From contig MU858052.1 of the NCBI GenBank assembly GCA_033297075.1, positions 558,001 to 622,000 of the forward strand: a stretch of 64,000 nucleotides of DNA. The letters are read 5' to 3'. The notes below the pieces were generated by a model that ran no database searches, had not been told where the DNA came from, and saw only the letters and a program-made list of their open reading frames with translations. The DNA is from Rhypophila decipiens. Taxonomy: Eukaryota > Ascomycota > Sordariomycetes > Sordariales > Naviculisporaceae. Of this stretch, positions 22,501 through 36,458 are shown piece after piece (within the stretch, counting starts at the first letter, position 1; each line of letters begins with the position of its first letter). The position numbers and the translations under genes are program-made.

Positions 22501-25110
22501 CTAAAGACCATCCTTGCCCCAAGCAGACTGCGCGGCAGTAGCCTCCTCAGTCGCGGCCGCTACAGAAGGGGGCGTGGCAGGCCGAGAGGGTCCATCCTCC
22601 ACCGCAGCAGTACCTATCGCGTCCTTTTTCTTCTCCTCCGCACTCGATTCTATCTTTGGTGTCGATTCTGTTTTGGCAGCTTCCTTTGCCTGCGTCTCTG
22701 ATGGTATATCCTCCTTGACAATCATAACTGGCGTTCCCACGGGAGCCATAGCCCCATTTCCAACACCGTTTTGAACCTGTCTTATTCCTAGCGCCTCTCC
22801 CATCGGCACACTGGCAGTGGTCCCTGGGGGTCCTGGTCCTGGCCTCGATAGTGCCCTTCCCCTCGTTTGCTGTGGCGACCCTGGATGCGATGAAAGCCCA
22901 CTATCACTACCCACCCCTGAGAGAAGAGAATCCCCGCTGATCGAGCCCCTCTTGCCCAACGGGACCTTCTCATACTGGCTCCCGCCATACCCCATGGCGG
23001 AACCCAGTGATGAGGCTGCCATCGACATCCGTGGGCTCTTGAGACTGTCAGTTTCTTGAGCTCCATCGGGTACCTGTGACGACCTGTTCCCCTTAATGCC
23101 CTTGCCCCAACCAGAAGCCCATCCACTCGTGATTCCAGGGGTCGTTGGACTGTCGTTTCCAGCATTACTGCTTCTACCCCACCCCGTCTTGCGCTTTTCG
23201 CCTGCCCAAGCTGCCCAACTGTTCACGAATGCTCCGGCTTTGCTCCCGACTGATTGCACAGTCTGTGAAGCCTTGCCGAGATCTGCACCGCTGCTCTTTT
23301 CCCTTTCGGTCGAAGTAGACTGCGCTTTCGCCTCCTCTGCTCTCTTTCTCTGCGCTTCCCTCAAAGCCTCCATATCAGCATAGAATTTGTTGAACATAGT
23401 GCTAGCCTTCTCACGCCCAGCTGCCAAATTCCGACCGAGTACCTCTTTTCCTACAGCAAACTTCTCATCCAAGTGTAAATCTTGCACCTGCTGCGTGATC
23501 CGCCGCTGAACATCGTCGATCGTCAAACCTCCCGCACAAGGATGTTTCGGCTCCACGATATCAAACAGGTGCGAGTCCGTATTCGAGTCCCAGATGCGGT
23601 AATTTTCCGTTTTGGCCCAAGCATCGACGAATTCCGGCAAGAAGTCCACCGACGGGTCTCCCTCGATATGCGGGAGGAGCATTTTCGGATTATGCGAGTA
23701 CTTGGCCAAATGCGTGTGATACTTGACAGACGAGATGAGCGAAAGCAGGTACTCCTCGAACTGAAGTCGAATAAACTCCTCGCTGCCCACATAGCCCATA
23801 GTCTTGGGCCTGCCAGGGTTCGCTTCGTCCCAGGTGTCGTTAACATTATGTGTGATGAAGTCGATCCAGCGGCGATCTGCTACGGAAAGCTGAAGGGCTG
23901 CTTTTAGTGATGTCGAAGTGATGCTGATGGTATTTTCGTCTAGGTTGATTAGAATATCGCTATATCGATCCCGCTGCTGCAACAAGAGCGAATTTGTGCT
24001 GCCCACAATGTACGACTTGGTACCAAAGTCGGCAAGGATATCCAACTGCTGCAACGGAGTATAGGGTCCAAACAAACTTCCCTGTTGGAAACGTCAACGA
24101 CCAGAGCCACCTATCCAATAGCAAAGCACCTTACCTTTCCGAAAATCTGCAGCGGCAGACCCATGTATAACAACAGCGAGTTTCGGTCGCTGGTCCTCAA
24201 GCTAGTCGGCTTCTGGAGCCTCTTCTCGTAGTTGTTCAGCTCAGGGCCTGCAGAGTCCTGGAGGTTACGCAAAAGCCCAGGTATCAAAGATATTAGAGAA
24301 AACTGCATCATGCAGAGGCGCTCGCACCGCGTGCCAAAGAACAGCATCTGTGCAGGGAAGACGGGCTTTGTTAGTTTCTGGATGCTTTATGGAGGCAGGA
24401 TTTGACCTACTTTGGGCTGTAACAAGCAGCACTTGAGCAGAACCAAGGTCTGCCATCTGAACTCGCGTACCAACTCCCTCAGGCTAAGTCCCAGGTACTG
24501 GTCCCTGTCCTCGTCCTCGTGCAATATGCCCCGCTGCTTCTCCTCCGCAAGACTCTCTTGAAATCGCCGCAGAATCTCCGTGTCGGTGAACTCGCGCTGG
24601 GCAAACCAAGCTTTGGTAACCACACTAAGCCGTTCCCTCAGAGTGCCGAAATATTGCGGGCTGTCGGTAATGACCACCACAGCCTTCTGGACAGTCGACC
24701 GTGTCACTTCTGCTGGCCGCACCAGAAGCTGGGAGGAGTCCATCTGTCTCGTACACGAGATGCCGAACAGGGATGTAGCGGGCGTGTCGTCGGTCGTAGG
24801 GCGCAAAAGAGTAAAGTAAGAGAAGTCTTCGGTCGCCCTGGCGATAGAAGTCAGACCACTGAAGAAGAAGAATGTCTCGCATTCGATTGCTTTTTGCTTA
24901 CGCATGAGCACCATCACTCAATGCCATGAATGGCAGTAACGTCCAGTCGTACTCGACAGCTGGGTCACGGCCTTCCTCCACGCCGAACCACTTCTCGACT
25001 TCGGGACCGCGTGCATGGTGAAAGTCTACCACCGACACTAGAGGAATGAAAGGCGGGCCACGTTCCGTCGGGGTGGTGCCGTTCGTCGGCGTCGGGGGGA
25101 CGGAGGACAT
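22501..25110 (-). CDS. AVL9: Avl9, late secretory pathway protein (DENN-like)
   Basis: Acts in exocytic transport from Golgi to plasma membrane; the family is related to DENN Rab-exchange proteins. Four exons: 24902-25110, 24411-24837, 24135-24347, 22501-24081 (introns 64, 63, 53 nt), 809 aa. The start MSSVPPTPTNG is the first true ATG; a GTG eight codons upstream is ignored. Family hallmarks are FIPLVSVVDFHHARGPEVE, EYDWTLLPFMALSDGAHA joined across intron 1 to ATEDFSYFTLLRP, LVVTKAWFAQREFTD-like sequence, the MLFFGTRCERLC block, and SLFGPYTPLQQLDIL with KSYIVGSTNSLLL. The C-terminal third is low-complexity Ser/Gly/Pro/Lys-rich and probably disordered. It converges on nma111 and is tandem with hog1 on the minus strand after a 2.3-kb gap. 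Confidence 0.93.
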
Positions 25111-27374
25111 TGTGTGGGTTGGTCGGTATGCCACCGGCGGGGGTGTGTCGTGTGTGGCGTCACCAACGGGTATCTTTTGACGAGGCTATTACACTACTCG
25201 TCGGCGTCGAGCTCGGGATCGTCATACAAATGCTGCCATGAATGATTGCTATGGAGTGGAGGCTCTGCAAAATCTTCTAGGGACACACTGCGCCCAATGA
25301 CAGGTGAAAAAAGCCCGTTCGTGGTACGTAGCCTGCAGGTAAAAATTGATGTTAAGGTGAAGGTTATGAGTTTGGCGGTTATTGCTTTTCTGTTTTGTTG
25401 TCAGATCAAGACCCCTCCCTGACAATGAATTGTAATGGGGAAACGCCGAGTTTCGTTCAGGGGATGGCAACTGACAAATAGCGGGCCAGTAAGCGTCTTA
25501 GCAAGAGTAATTGGTGGAGCTGGTTGGCTTTCCCGTCGTCAAGAGTCCAAGCAATTTGGCTGTGGCGATAGACCTAAAACCCTACAAGAGGCTGAAGAGC
25601 TGTCAATTCCTGGAGAAATGGAAATGTAGAGAAATTCAGGTTTGGTGAGCTCGAGAAGAGTCAAAAGCAATATTTCTGCAGTATATCCATATGGGAGTTA
25701 AGATTTAAGTTGGCAGGGGCATTTGCTAAAAAGTGTGGATTTTGGAGCCGGAGGCATGTCCCGTCGACATGAATTGACAAAGGCGGTCAAGGGCATGAAC
25801 TTCACTCCTTCCACTATCCCACGATACCATTCATTGCACGAGGCAGTGGAAGCCGAGAAATCTGTTCAGCGGCTATACCTACTGGCAAGACCCGGCCAAT
25901 TGGTTCAAGATAGGCCTCCTTGAAAACAACTATACGCCTTGAAGTCCTGTAAGAAGGCCTATGCATCTGTAAATATCATCACCCCTCTTTTTTTGGGCCT
26001 GGTTGCCGGTGTGAGAGTGTGTAGTATTATAGAGTTTGAAGACTCGATATTGTGTACAGGAAGTTCGGATACATGGAAACCTCCTACGTACCCGAAATAA
26101 GTTGACGTGGGCGCGGGATGTGAGATGCGATATGTCTTGAGAACTGCTGTTCGTCGCACAACATCCTACCCTACTATCCGTGTTCGTGTTCCATGGGCAA
26201 CCTACTTTATTTCAATGATATGTAACAATGTTCATTCTATTCCAGAAACCGCACGTCTGTCTTGTCTCTACCCGTACCATGTTACCTGAAACCACCTCAC
26301 ATACTATTACAAGCCGACTCGAGACCTACTCACCTAAATTGCTGGCCCTGCTGACCTTCAATACGCTCAGCTGAGCCGTCATCAAAGCATCGGTGTACCC
26401 TCTGAGCTGGCTTGTTGCTGGCAGCTATTTCCCAGCCTGGTATCCCACAGCTCCATACGGAGTAACCCCTCAAGACAAGACATACCGATCCTCGGTGTAC
26501 ACAGATCCGTCTGCCAGCGTGTCTTGCATTGCATATGTGACTCCGAGAGACGCAGGGCCATTCTTGCATGAGCGAGCTTACTCCAGTACACCACCGAGCT
26601 GGTGGAGCCCTTGCCCTCTCTCTCCATTGTTTTTGCGTGTCAGCTTGAACTGACTGACCTGTTTTGAGTAATCGCTCTTTATTTTTCATTATTCTCATAA
26701 TAACCAGAAGAACGCCTAAATCACACAAAATCATGTCTCCCTTTAGCTCGTTCCGGCTTCCACCAGACCGAGCCTTGTCCTGATCGCAGTCCCGCCATGG
26801 TCTAGAAGGTGCACCTCACATCTGGCCATTTGCACGTCCTGCATTCCGGGTGCATTTGGGTCTCCGCGTGGATCATCCCATACGTTCGTCGATGATCATA
26901 ATATGGCTTCCGGTTTGCCGGTAGACCTCCTGATGCTCGTTCTCCATCATCTATTATCCCCGAAGCATTTCGTACACCACCCAGCTCAGCAAAATTGGCA
27001 TTTTGATGAACACCTTTTAAAAAGCCCGGGATATACCCCACCATCGTCGACAGCCCAGGAACATTATAAAGAAAATGGTTTATGGGCCCCGTCTTGATAA
27101 CTCCTGTCCCTCAAACACCAATTCCAGGGTACGTTCCCTTCAGGAAACACCACTGGGGCGACAGCGGCACTGGTTGCCTGGTTGCACCACCGAACCCGAG
27201 CAGGAAAACATCATAAAGAATTTGAAGATTCGTGGTATCATAACAGCCAAGCATGTTAGGAGAAGTCTCGTTGACATCCCTAGTCGTTGTTCTGCGCACG
27301 AGGGATAAATGAAAAGAGAATTCGTCGAGATTTTGGTGCTTTATCCGGGGGACAGCCTTATATCGCGTGATAAA
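25111..27374. other. Intergenic, 2.26 kb, no gene recognised
   Basis: This spans the avl9 promoter and the hog1 3' flank. Short ORFs near 26330-26740 lack coding character. One copy of the TACGGAGTA motif lies at 26456-26464. No RNA gene or mobile element was recognised. Confidence 0.45.
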
Positions 27375-28907
<1,533 letters not shown>

Positions 28908-31900
28908 GGTGGGCGACTGTGAGGTTGGTTGTTGCGGTTCGTTGGGTAATGGACGAGGCAAGGGATTGAGGGGTTCGTGGAACAAAGGTTTATCGCGCCA
29001 CAGATACACGTGGGGTTCACTCGAGAGGAGGATGTGCCGAGTGAATGCGACTTGTCAATTGCAGATATTTCGACAGGCGGGCAAAATTTCGCGAAGAGGA
29101 ATCGGTCGGATTTGTTTTCTCTGCTAAAATGGCGTTGATGCGGCCTTGAGGTGATCTGGAAGAGATTTGCTTAGTTGAAGTCAACCGAAGCTGCGGCTGT
29201 GGTGCAAAAAAGAGAACGAAACACAGAGCATCGAATTGGAAGTCGATAGCGGGTTAAGGCGGAGGGTCAGCCCACTTACCCACTGATGGAGCCTGAGTGT
29301 GTCGTGTGAGTGTGACTGAATGTGGCTGAACCTGTCAAGGTTTGAGAGTGTCGTCGGGTATACAAGTTGTCACAGCACAAGTGGGCAGTTCGGTTTCGCC
29401 TGTATGACGGTCCGGGTGAAGATTTGGATGAATTTCCGATGTCGAAAAAATTCCTGGCAGTGCACTCTGGACACTTGAGACTGAGGTCTGATGATCCTTG
29501 CCGGGCTTTGAAGATCCAACCCTAAAAGGCTTTCGCCAGTTGAGCTTTCCGTCTCGTGCGTGAAGCGATCGGTAACAGACAAAGACCGCAAAGTACTGCT
29601 CCGGTTGATACACGGGCAGTCGTAAGGCAAGTATCTGAAAACAAGCGGCTGTTAGCTGTGCCGAGTCCCGATCGCGATATCCTTCACGGTGAGTTGGTGG
29701 GCACTCACTCCCGTTAGAGCTAACGAGTCAGATCCTCGGGGGGAGAGAACAGAGCGTTGCGAGAGGCTTCTTGGGATATGTCGACTTAACGTGGGAGGGC
29801 TTGGGATTGTTCAAAAAGTGAAGAGGAAGGGAGGAAGATCTTCTTACAACCGCGAGCAACTTGAAGTGCGCGGTCGCTGGGTAAATATTATTCTGGGAAG
29901 GAGTCTCTGAGCGGGGGTACCGGGGTACCTCAGTGGCCCGAAGTGATGGTGGAGTTCAGACAGGGCAAGGGGAGCTCCTGGTCTTCTGCATCCTAACGCT
30001 GGTTGTAATACACCAAATGGCCGAGCCCGATCACGATTGGCCGCGGGTGGGAATGGGACACGGGTGCAGAGAACAGGATTGTGGGAAAGCTTTGAAAATG
30101 CCATGCTTTGGCGCATCCACTTTCCCGTCCTGCCCGTCCCAGACTCCCAAGACGAGGACCTCCTCGGGTCCCTCCCATGGGATCCATACAGCGAATGTCA
30201 CCAAACCACAACATCGAACCTCTCGAGTGTGCTGCAGACTTCAGCTTTCAGCGGCTATTTTCCGGCTCGCGATATCTACGGGCACAACATAAGGCATCTG
30301 CACAGCTCAGACCATGATTTTATGGTACGATCTGGACGATCAATTTAAGACATGACAGCCATATCCAGCTCACAGTCTGTCACTGAAGCGCTGCGCGTTA
30401 TTTGATGTCGGCTCCGGCAACATTGCACCTCGAATTCTCATTCTCACCAACATGAAGCCGGCAGAGACCCTGCGTAGATGCAGAGAAACCCCCCAAGAGG
30501 TGGCTATCAAGGGTCTCATCCCCGGCATCAATTTTGCCTGCAAATTCGGTTCAGCGCAAGAAGGGTGGTCCAGGTGGGCAGCAAATTTCCTAACCGATGA
30601 CGTAGGTGGAAAAGGAGGGGTTGTTCGGGATCCCCTGGTCGCTCTCACACACATCCCCTGGGCTACAGGGGTGTGAATGCCACCTCAAATCCCACGAAAC
30701 GTCTCCACTGGCCGACCCTCCCCCCATCGAGCTCTGAAATCGCGAAATCGTAGGGGATCGGAATATTCCCATCAGGCGGTGACCTGGATAAGGAGTTTCG
30801 GCACAACGACTCCCCTTCTGTGCCTTATCCATTAATCGCTTTTGGGCATTCATCTGACTGACAGCCCGGTCGAAATCCGGCACGCGGACGGTTTTCAAAC
30901 CTGCCGATTACCCCCTCGGCCAACCAAGTATACAGAAGAATACTTTTGTCGACACCGCAAGATGCGGCTTATTAGGAGCAAATGCTCCGGAGTGCAATGG
31001 AGATGTTACGCAGACCCTCCCACAAGAAACCTCCCCACTTCAAGCCCAAGCCTCCATCTCAACACTCACACTGCTTGACAGCCCTCCTTCTTTAGTCATC
31101 CCGCAAACCTGAACACGATTGAGTCCTGCAAATGATACCCCATCTTCAGCCCCCGCTCGGGACCGTCTCCCGGTTCATTTGCTGCAGCATACTACTGTAC
31201 ACTTGATGATAAAGTACCTGTGCCCAGATACGATACGTATGGGAGAATGAAGTCAAAGGCATATGGCTTGACCACCCAAGGGCCGGTTCTCCAACCACCA
31301 CTGCTCCATAATATTCCGTGCCTTGAACTGCAAACAAGAGTTAAGCTCGTTGATCCCGAGTCCCGTATCGGTAGTCAGGGACCGCAAGGGGATCTCAGGG
31401 TCTAGCGCCAGGACCCTGGGAGGATGTGTCCCCGAAAATCCCACATCTGACGGACATGGAGTGTCAACAAAAAAAGACAGGACGGACAAGGACCCCGGAC
31501 CCCAAGGGAACGATCATCAGGGGTTTTCCATGAGGCTTCTTTGTTTTCTTCATATTGTACATATTGATGTGCCATCTAACCATCAAGCTGGATCTGGCAG
31601 GTCATGTCGAAACAAAATACCATGCGCAGACTGCGGCTGTCCCTCATAGAGGGTGAGATACAGACGGGCAGACAGACCAAATACGCGATATCGTCATCTA
31701 TTGCGTTCACAGCACTAGCGAAGATGCCCAACCATATACAGACTACTCCCGTGGGAACAGAAAAATTACCTTGAATTCGAACAGCCGGCCAACAGCACAA
31801 TTATCTCATCTCACCCTTATACGACCATATGTATATGACAATACTACTACTCTAACCTGCAAGTCTTTTCTGCTCCAGCTGAGCTGTTCGGGCTCAGATA

Positions 31901-33466
31901 CCAAATCAGGGTTCCAACAATGACGGCATAGGAAATATTCTCCATCTATTCAACATCACTGAAACCCCAGCTAATACACGTACTAAACAAAAAGAAGACA
32001 AAATACCAAGAGATAGCAACACTATAATAATCCACTAATCCCAAATTTAAACATCAAATCTGCAACACCGAAACAGAGAGCCGCAGCCAGCCAGCGTGAC
32101 CTGGACCTACCCTGCATGAAGACAAGACCATGAATAGCGCAGCGGCAGCAAAAAGTCACCCCGCATTGCGCTGCGCATTGGCTGAACAACAGAAGACCAG
32201 GCCGAACCCCACAGCAGCACTATGCACAATGACGTCAGGGACTTTTTGCCCAAGTGGGCAGGACTGGACTGGACTACCCGATGAACGGAATTCAACCAAT
32301 TCATCACGAGGATAATTCGTATCAGGTCAGGTCCAAGAAAAAAACAGAACGAGCAAGAGAGGACACTAGATAATGGCTCACACAGACATTGCGCCAGGTC
32401 TACGGGTTAGACAGGAAAGCGTGACAAACTGCTGTATTACACCATGACGAGTATGTACAGTACACGGTGAATACCGGCTGCCGTGCTTTCGTATACCGTA
32501 ATCCGTACAGCATTACACAGTAAATAGCCAAATTTTACAACAAGAGTACATACATACCCGACACACCTTGTGAAGGACAAAAGCTCAGTGATATCTTATC
32601 CTAACCCATACATGTAGTGCTGTAGAGATGTTGAAATTCATTTATATCCTCTGGACTTTACACTATATATGCGCGGAAAGGTCATGAGTCTCTATGCTAG
32701 ACACTGCAGAGAGTCTTACAATTTTGACCCAATTGCGTGCTATACATTCTCGCACCTGACAACTAAACTGCCTCACATCAAACCTGTGATAACGGATATC
32801 ACCATGAATCAGTACTGACCTTTTGTACACAATTCCACACATATGGCGGCACAACATGTCATGATATGTCTCCGATCATGGTACTACAGGTAATACCAAA
32901 GTCGAATTCTGGTACCATTGGAAGATACTACGAACTCTGCATATACCTTCACGAACCGCCTTAGTCGTTCTACATATTCAACAGAACATCATTGCCCTGG
33001 AAATAGACGTTAAAGGCTCTGGCTCTTACTATCAATACCTCACTTCACACTTTGAAATGCAATCACATATAGTTGAACATCAGGCAAATCAACAGGTGAC
33101 TCGGTTATAGAACTCGACTCGCAAACCTGGTCTATACGGTCTATACCCCCAACGTCGCCAGGGATCAATATCATAGGCCAAAAAGAACAGAGATAAAGAC
33201 AAGGAACGAATATTAACTTTCCCTAGAGTACCGCTACAAACTGGTCCAAAAAAAAAACAGGCAAGCAATAGTGTCATTAGCATATTTCTTTTCCTGTGGT
33301 GAGAAATGATTTGCAAAAGATAGGCGCTCCAGCATCAAGCCCAGCGTCCATTAGCCCATTAGCCAGAGCGTGCTCTTGTCCGCCGGCCACCAAGGACAGG
33401 CAGAATCTCACCCCGATGCTTCTCGCGTTGCTCCAGTCTCATGCTGATTAATCTGGTTCGACCGCC
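28908..33466. other. Long intergenic region, 4.6 kb, hog1 upstream and glycogen phosphorylase downstream
   Basis: No convincing coding region on either strand. The hog1 leader is CAAC-rich immediately before the ATG. A degenerate tRNA-like fold is at about 30866-30925 (listed separately). The interval 31800-33300 is clearly more A+T rich than the rest. The size is large for a fungal promoter and leaves room for non-coding transcripts, which cannot be seen by eye. Confidence 0.45.
30866..30925 (-). other. Degenerate tRNA-like fold
   Basis: On the minus strand TGGCCGAGGGG (30912-30922) resembles an A box and forms a perfect 5-bp D-like stem (GCCGA/TCGGC). Next comes a hairpin GGTT-TGAA-AACC resembling a UGA anticodon arm, then CCGG-ATTTCGA-CCGG resembling a TpsiC arm. 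Acceptor strands do not pair. This looks like a tRNA-Ser relic or SINE head; chance is possible. Confidence 0.25.
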
Positions 33467-36458
33467 CTACAGGTCCTTTTCCAGACCATCAGCCTTTTCG
33501 ATTGCCAATGGCTCGATATTCCAAATGCCCTCGGCATATTCGTTGATGCAGCGATCAGAGCTGAAAAAGCCCATGCGGGCCACGCTGGTGATGCACTTTG
33601 TGATCCAACCTTCCTGGTCGCGGTACGCCTCATCGACGAGCGCCTGGGTGTCGATATAGCTGCGGAAGTCATCCGACACGAGATAGTAGTCTCCGTGGTC
33701 ACGGACAGCCAAGATCATTCCAGCGTAATCTTGGTGAGGCCCGAATGTGTCCTTCTCAATGAGCTCAAATACCTTGGCCAGGTCAGGGTCCACCGTATGA
33801 GAACCATAGGTATGCGCGTGGCGAAGATCCTCAACATCTTCAGCGAGGTTGCCAAAGAGGAAGATATTGTTCTCGCCAATCTCGCGGGTAATCTCAATCT
33901 ACCGAATATTAGAATCACCTTGTTCAGTTCTGATAACCCTGAATGACTTACATTAGCACCATCGCACGTTCCGATGATGAGCCCGCCGTTCAGCACAAAC
34001 TTCATGTTGCTAGTTCCCGAAGCCCTGTATGTTGTCAGTTTCTCTCCAGTCTCGAGGATGAAGAGCTGGAATTGCACTTACTCGGTACCTGCTGTCGAGA
34101 TGTGTTCGCTGAGATCGGAGGCAGGAATAATAATCTCGGCCTTGCTAACATTGTAGTCCTCTAGGAATACAACCTTGAGCAGATCACCAATGTCCTTGTC
34201 ATTGTTGACTACAGAGCCAACCTTGTTGATAAGGTGGATAATCTGCTTGGCCATCCAGTATCCAGGTGCGGCCTTGCCACCAAAGATTGACACCCTTGGA
34301 AGCTGCTTCTTTCGTTCCTCGGGAGACATGGCCTTCAGCGTGAGATATCTATGGATGACTCCAAAGATATTCATTTGCTGGCGCTTGTATTCGTGGATAC
34401 GCTTGACCTGCACATCGAAAAGGGAGGACGGATCGACAACGACGCCAGTGCTCTCTTTGATGTGCTTGGCAAGACGAGCCTTGTTAGCGAGCTTGATCTC
34501 GGCCCATTGTTTCCTGAACTCCTTATCGTTTACGTAATTCTCGATCTGGTTGAGCTGGGTCAGATCCGTCAGAAATCCATACCCTCCTGCCTTGCTAGCA
34601 ATCAGGTCAGACAGGCGAGGGTTCGCCTGGTGGAGCCATCGGCGAGGCGTGATACCATTGGTAACATTGGTAAACTTGTCGGGTCCAAAGATGGAGACAA
34701 AGTCCCTGAAAATGGTGGTCTTGATCAGATCAGAATGCAACTCGGCTACGCCATTAACCTTGTGTGACCCGACAATAGCGAGGAACGCCATGCGGACCAT
34801 CTTGGGCTGGGACTCCTCAATGATGGAAACCCGGCGGAGAAGGTCACGGTCGTTGGGGAATGCGCGTTCGACGGTCTGGAGGAAGAAAAGATTGATCTCG
34901 TAGATGATCTGCAGGTGTCTGGGAAGAAGATGCTGGACCAAGCCAACAGACCACTTCTCAAGCGCCTCGGGAAGGACGGTGTGGTTGGTGTAGCCAAAGG
35001 TGTTGGTGACGATGTTCCAAGCTTCGTCCCATTCAAGCCCCTCGAGGTCGATGAGGATACGCTGGAGCTCGACAATGGCTAGCGTCGGGTGCGTATCGTT
35101 CAGCTGAATAGCAACCTGCTCGGGGAATTCTCTCCAAGGCCTCTTAGACTTCTTGAAGCGACGGACAATGTCGTACAATGAGGCCGCAACCCAGAAGTAC
35201 TGCTGCTTCAGGCGGAGCTCCTTGCCTCGATCAAGATTGTCGTTAGGATACAGGACGGCGCTGATGGTTTCGGCTCTTTGCTGATCGGCCACCGAGCCAT
35301 CGTAGTCACCACTGTTGAACTTTTGGAAATCAAACTCTCCGCTGGCAGCCTTGCTAGACCACAATCGCAAGTTGTTGGTCGATGGGGTAGCATAGCCGGG
35401 AATTGGGACGTCATAGGCAATGGCCTTCACCGTCTCACCTCCCTCCCAATGAGAGATGGTTCTCCCATCCTTGTCAGTAGTCTTTTCGACGTGACCGTAG
35501 AATTGGATCTAGAAGAGGTCAACCACACATCCAAGGCCGGATATAGGGGAGCGTCTGCTTACATCAACCGTCACGTCGTGTCTTGGGAACTCCCAAGGGT
35601 TAAAGTCAAGCCAGTAATCAGGGACCTCAACTTGGTACCCGTCAATGATCTCCTGCTTGAAGATACCGTAGCGGTAGCGCAAGCCATAACCCCAGGCAGG
35701 GTAGTTCAAGGACGCCAGACTGTCCAAGAAGCAGGCCGCAAGACGGCCAAGGCCACCGTTGCCCAGCGCAGCGTCGTGTTCTTGTTGGATTACGTCCTCG
35801 ATACGGAACCCGAGCTCGGCGAGACCGGCCTTGGCCAGGTCCTTTTGGCCAATGTTGAGCATAGCATTGTCGAGAGCTCTGCCCATCAGGAACTCCAAGC
35901 TCAGGTAGTAGACGCGTTTGCTATCCGCGAATGTCTGGCGCTGCTGAGTTCGGTTCCATTCCAGGATCAAGCGGTCGCGGAACGCCAAGCTGCACGCCGA
36001 GTATGCCGCCTCCTCGTCGCAATTGAACATGCTCCGGGCGAGCGTGGTCTCGACATGTCGTACAAAGTCCTTTTCGAAGCCATCTTTATCTTTGAAACCG
36101 CCGACTTGGTGCTTCAACCACGCCTCTCGCTGAGGTTCCGGGATGGACGCTGTCGAGCAGTATTAGTACCCCACAGTGATGAAATAGGGGAATGCGGGGG
36201 AAAGGTGGGATGAGGGGTGGTGAATTGGGATTGAGGACCGAATCAACAACTATGAGACGATATCCATCATGACAGCTTCGAAGCCTACATACATTCGACG
36301 TTCTTGATCTCTCCAGCTCCAAATCCAGTAAATGTGCGCTTGTGCTTTGGGCGCGAGATGCCAGCGGGCCCGACTGACCCCTGGATATCGACAATTGGAG
36401 CTCCCACAGAAGGCCTGCGCTCTCTGGTGGGGATGCTGCTGCTACGTTCAGTCGCCAT
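33467..36458 (-). CDS. GPH1: Glycogen phosphorylase
   Basis: A PLP enzyme that releases glucose-1-phosphate from glycogen in the cytosol (glycosyltransferase family GT35). Five exons: 36293-36458, 35563-36149, 34082-35508, 33952-34024, 33467-33898 (introns 143, 54, 57, 53 nt), 894 aa, matching fungal homologues. The start is the ATG at 36458 ([19 protein letters not shown]) with A at -3. Visible signatures are [17 protein letters not shown], the [17 protein letters not shown] block, [21 protein letters not shown], and the PLP site [15 protein letters not shown] with Lys735 predicted to bind the cofactor. The N-terminal regulatory tail carries RRPS, a protein kinase A consensus at Ser17, and RTFTGFG further on. 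A Ser/Thr phosphorylated in this tail activates yeast and animal enzymes; here the site is inferred. It lies between hog1 and gna-3 on the same strand. Confidence 0.97.

Noticed and set aside
35278..36213. 311-codon plus-strand frame antisense to glycogen phosphorylase
   Set aside because: It runs across the real intron at 35509-35562 and has no family resemblance; explained as a shadow frame.
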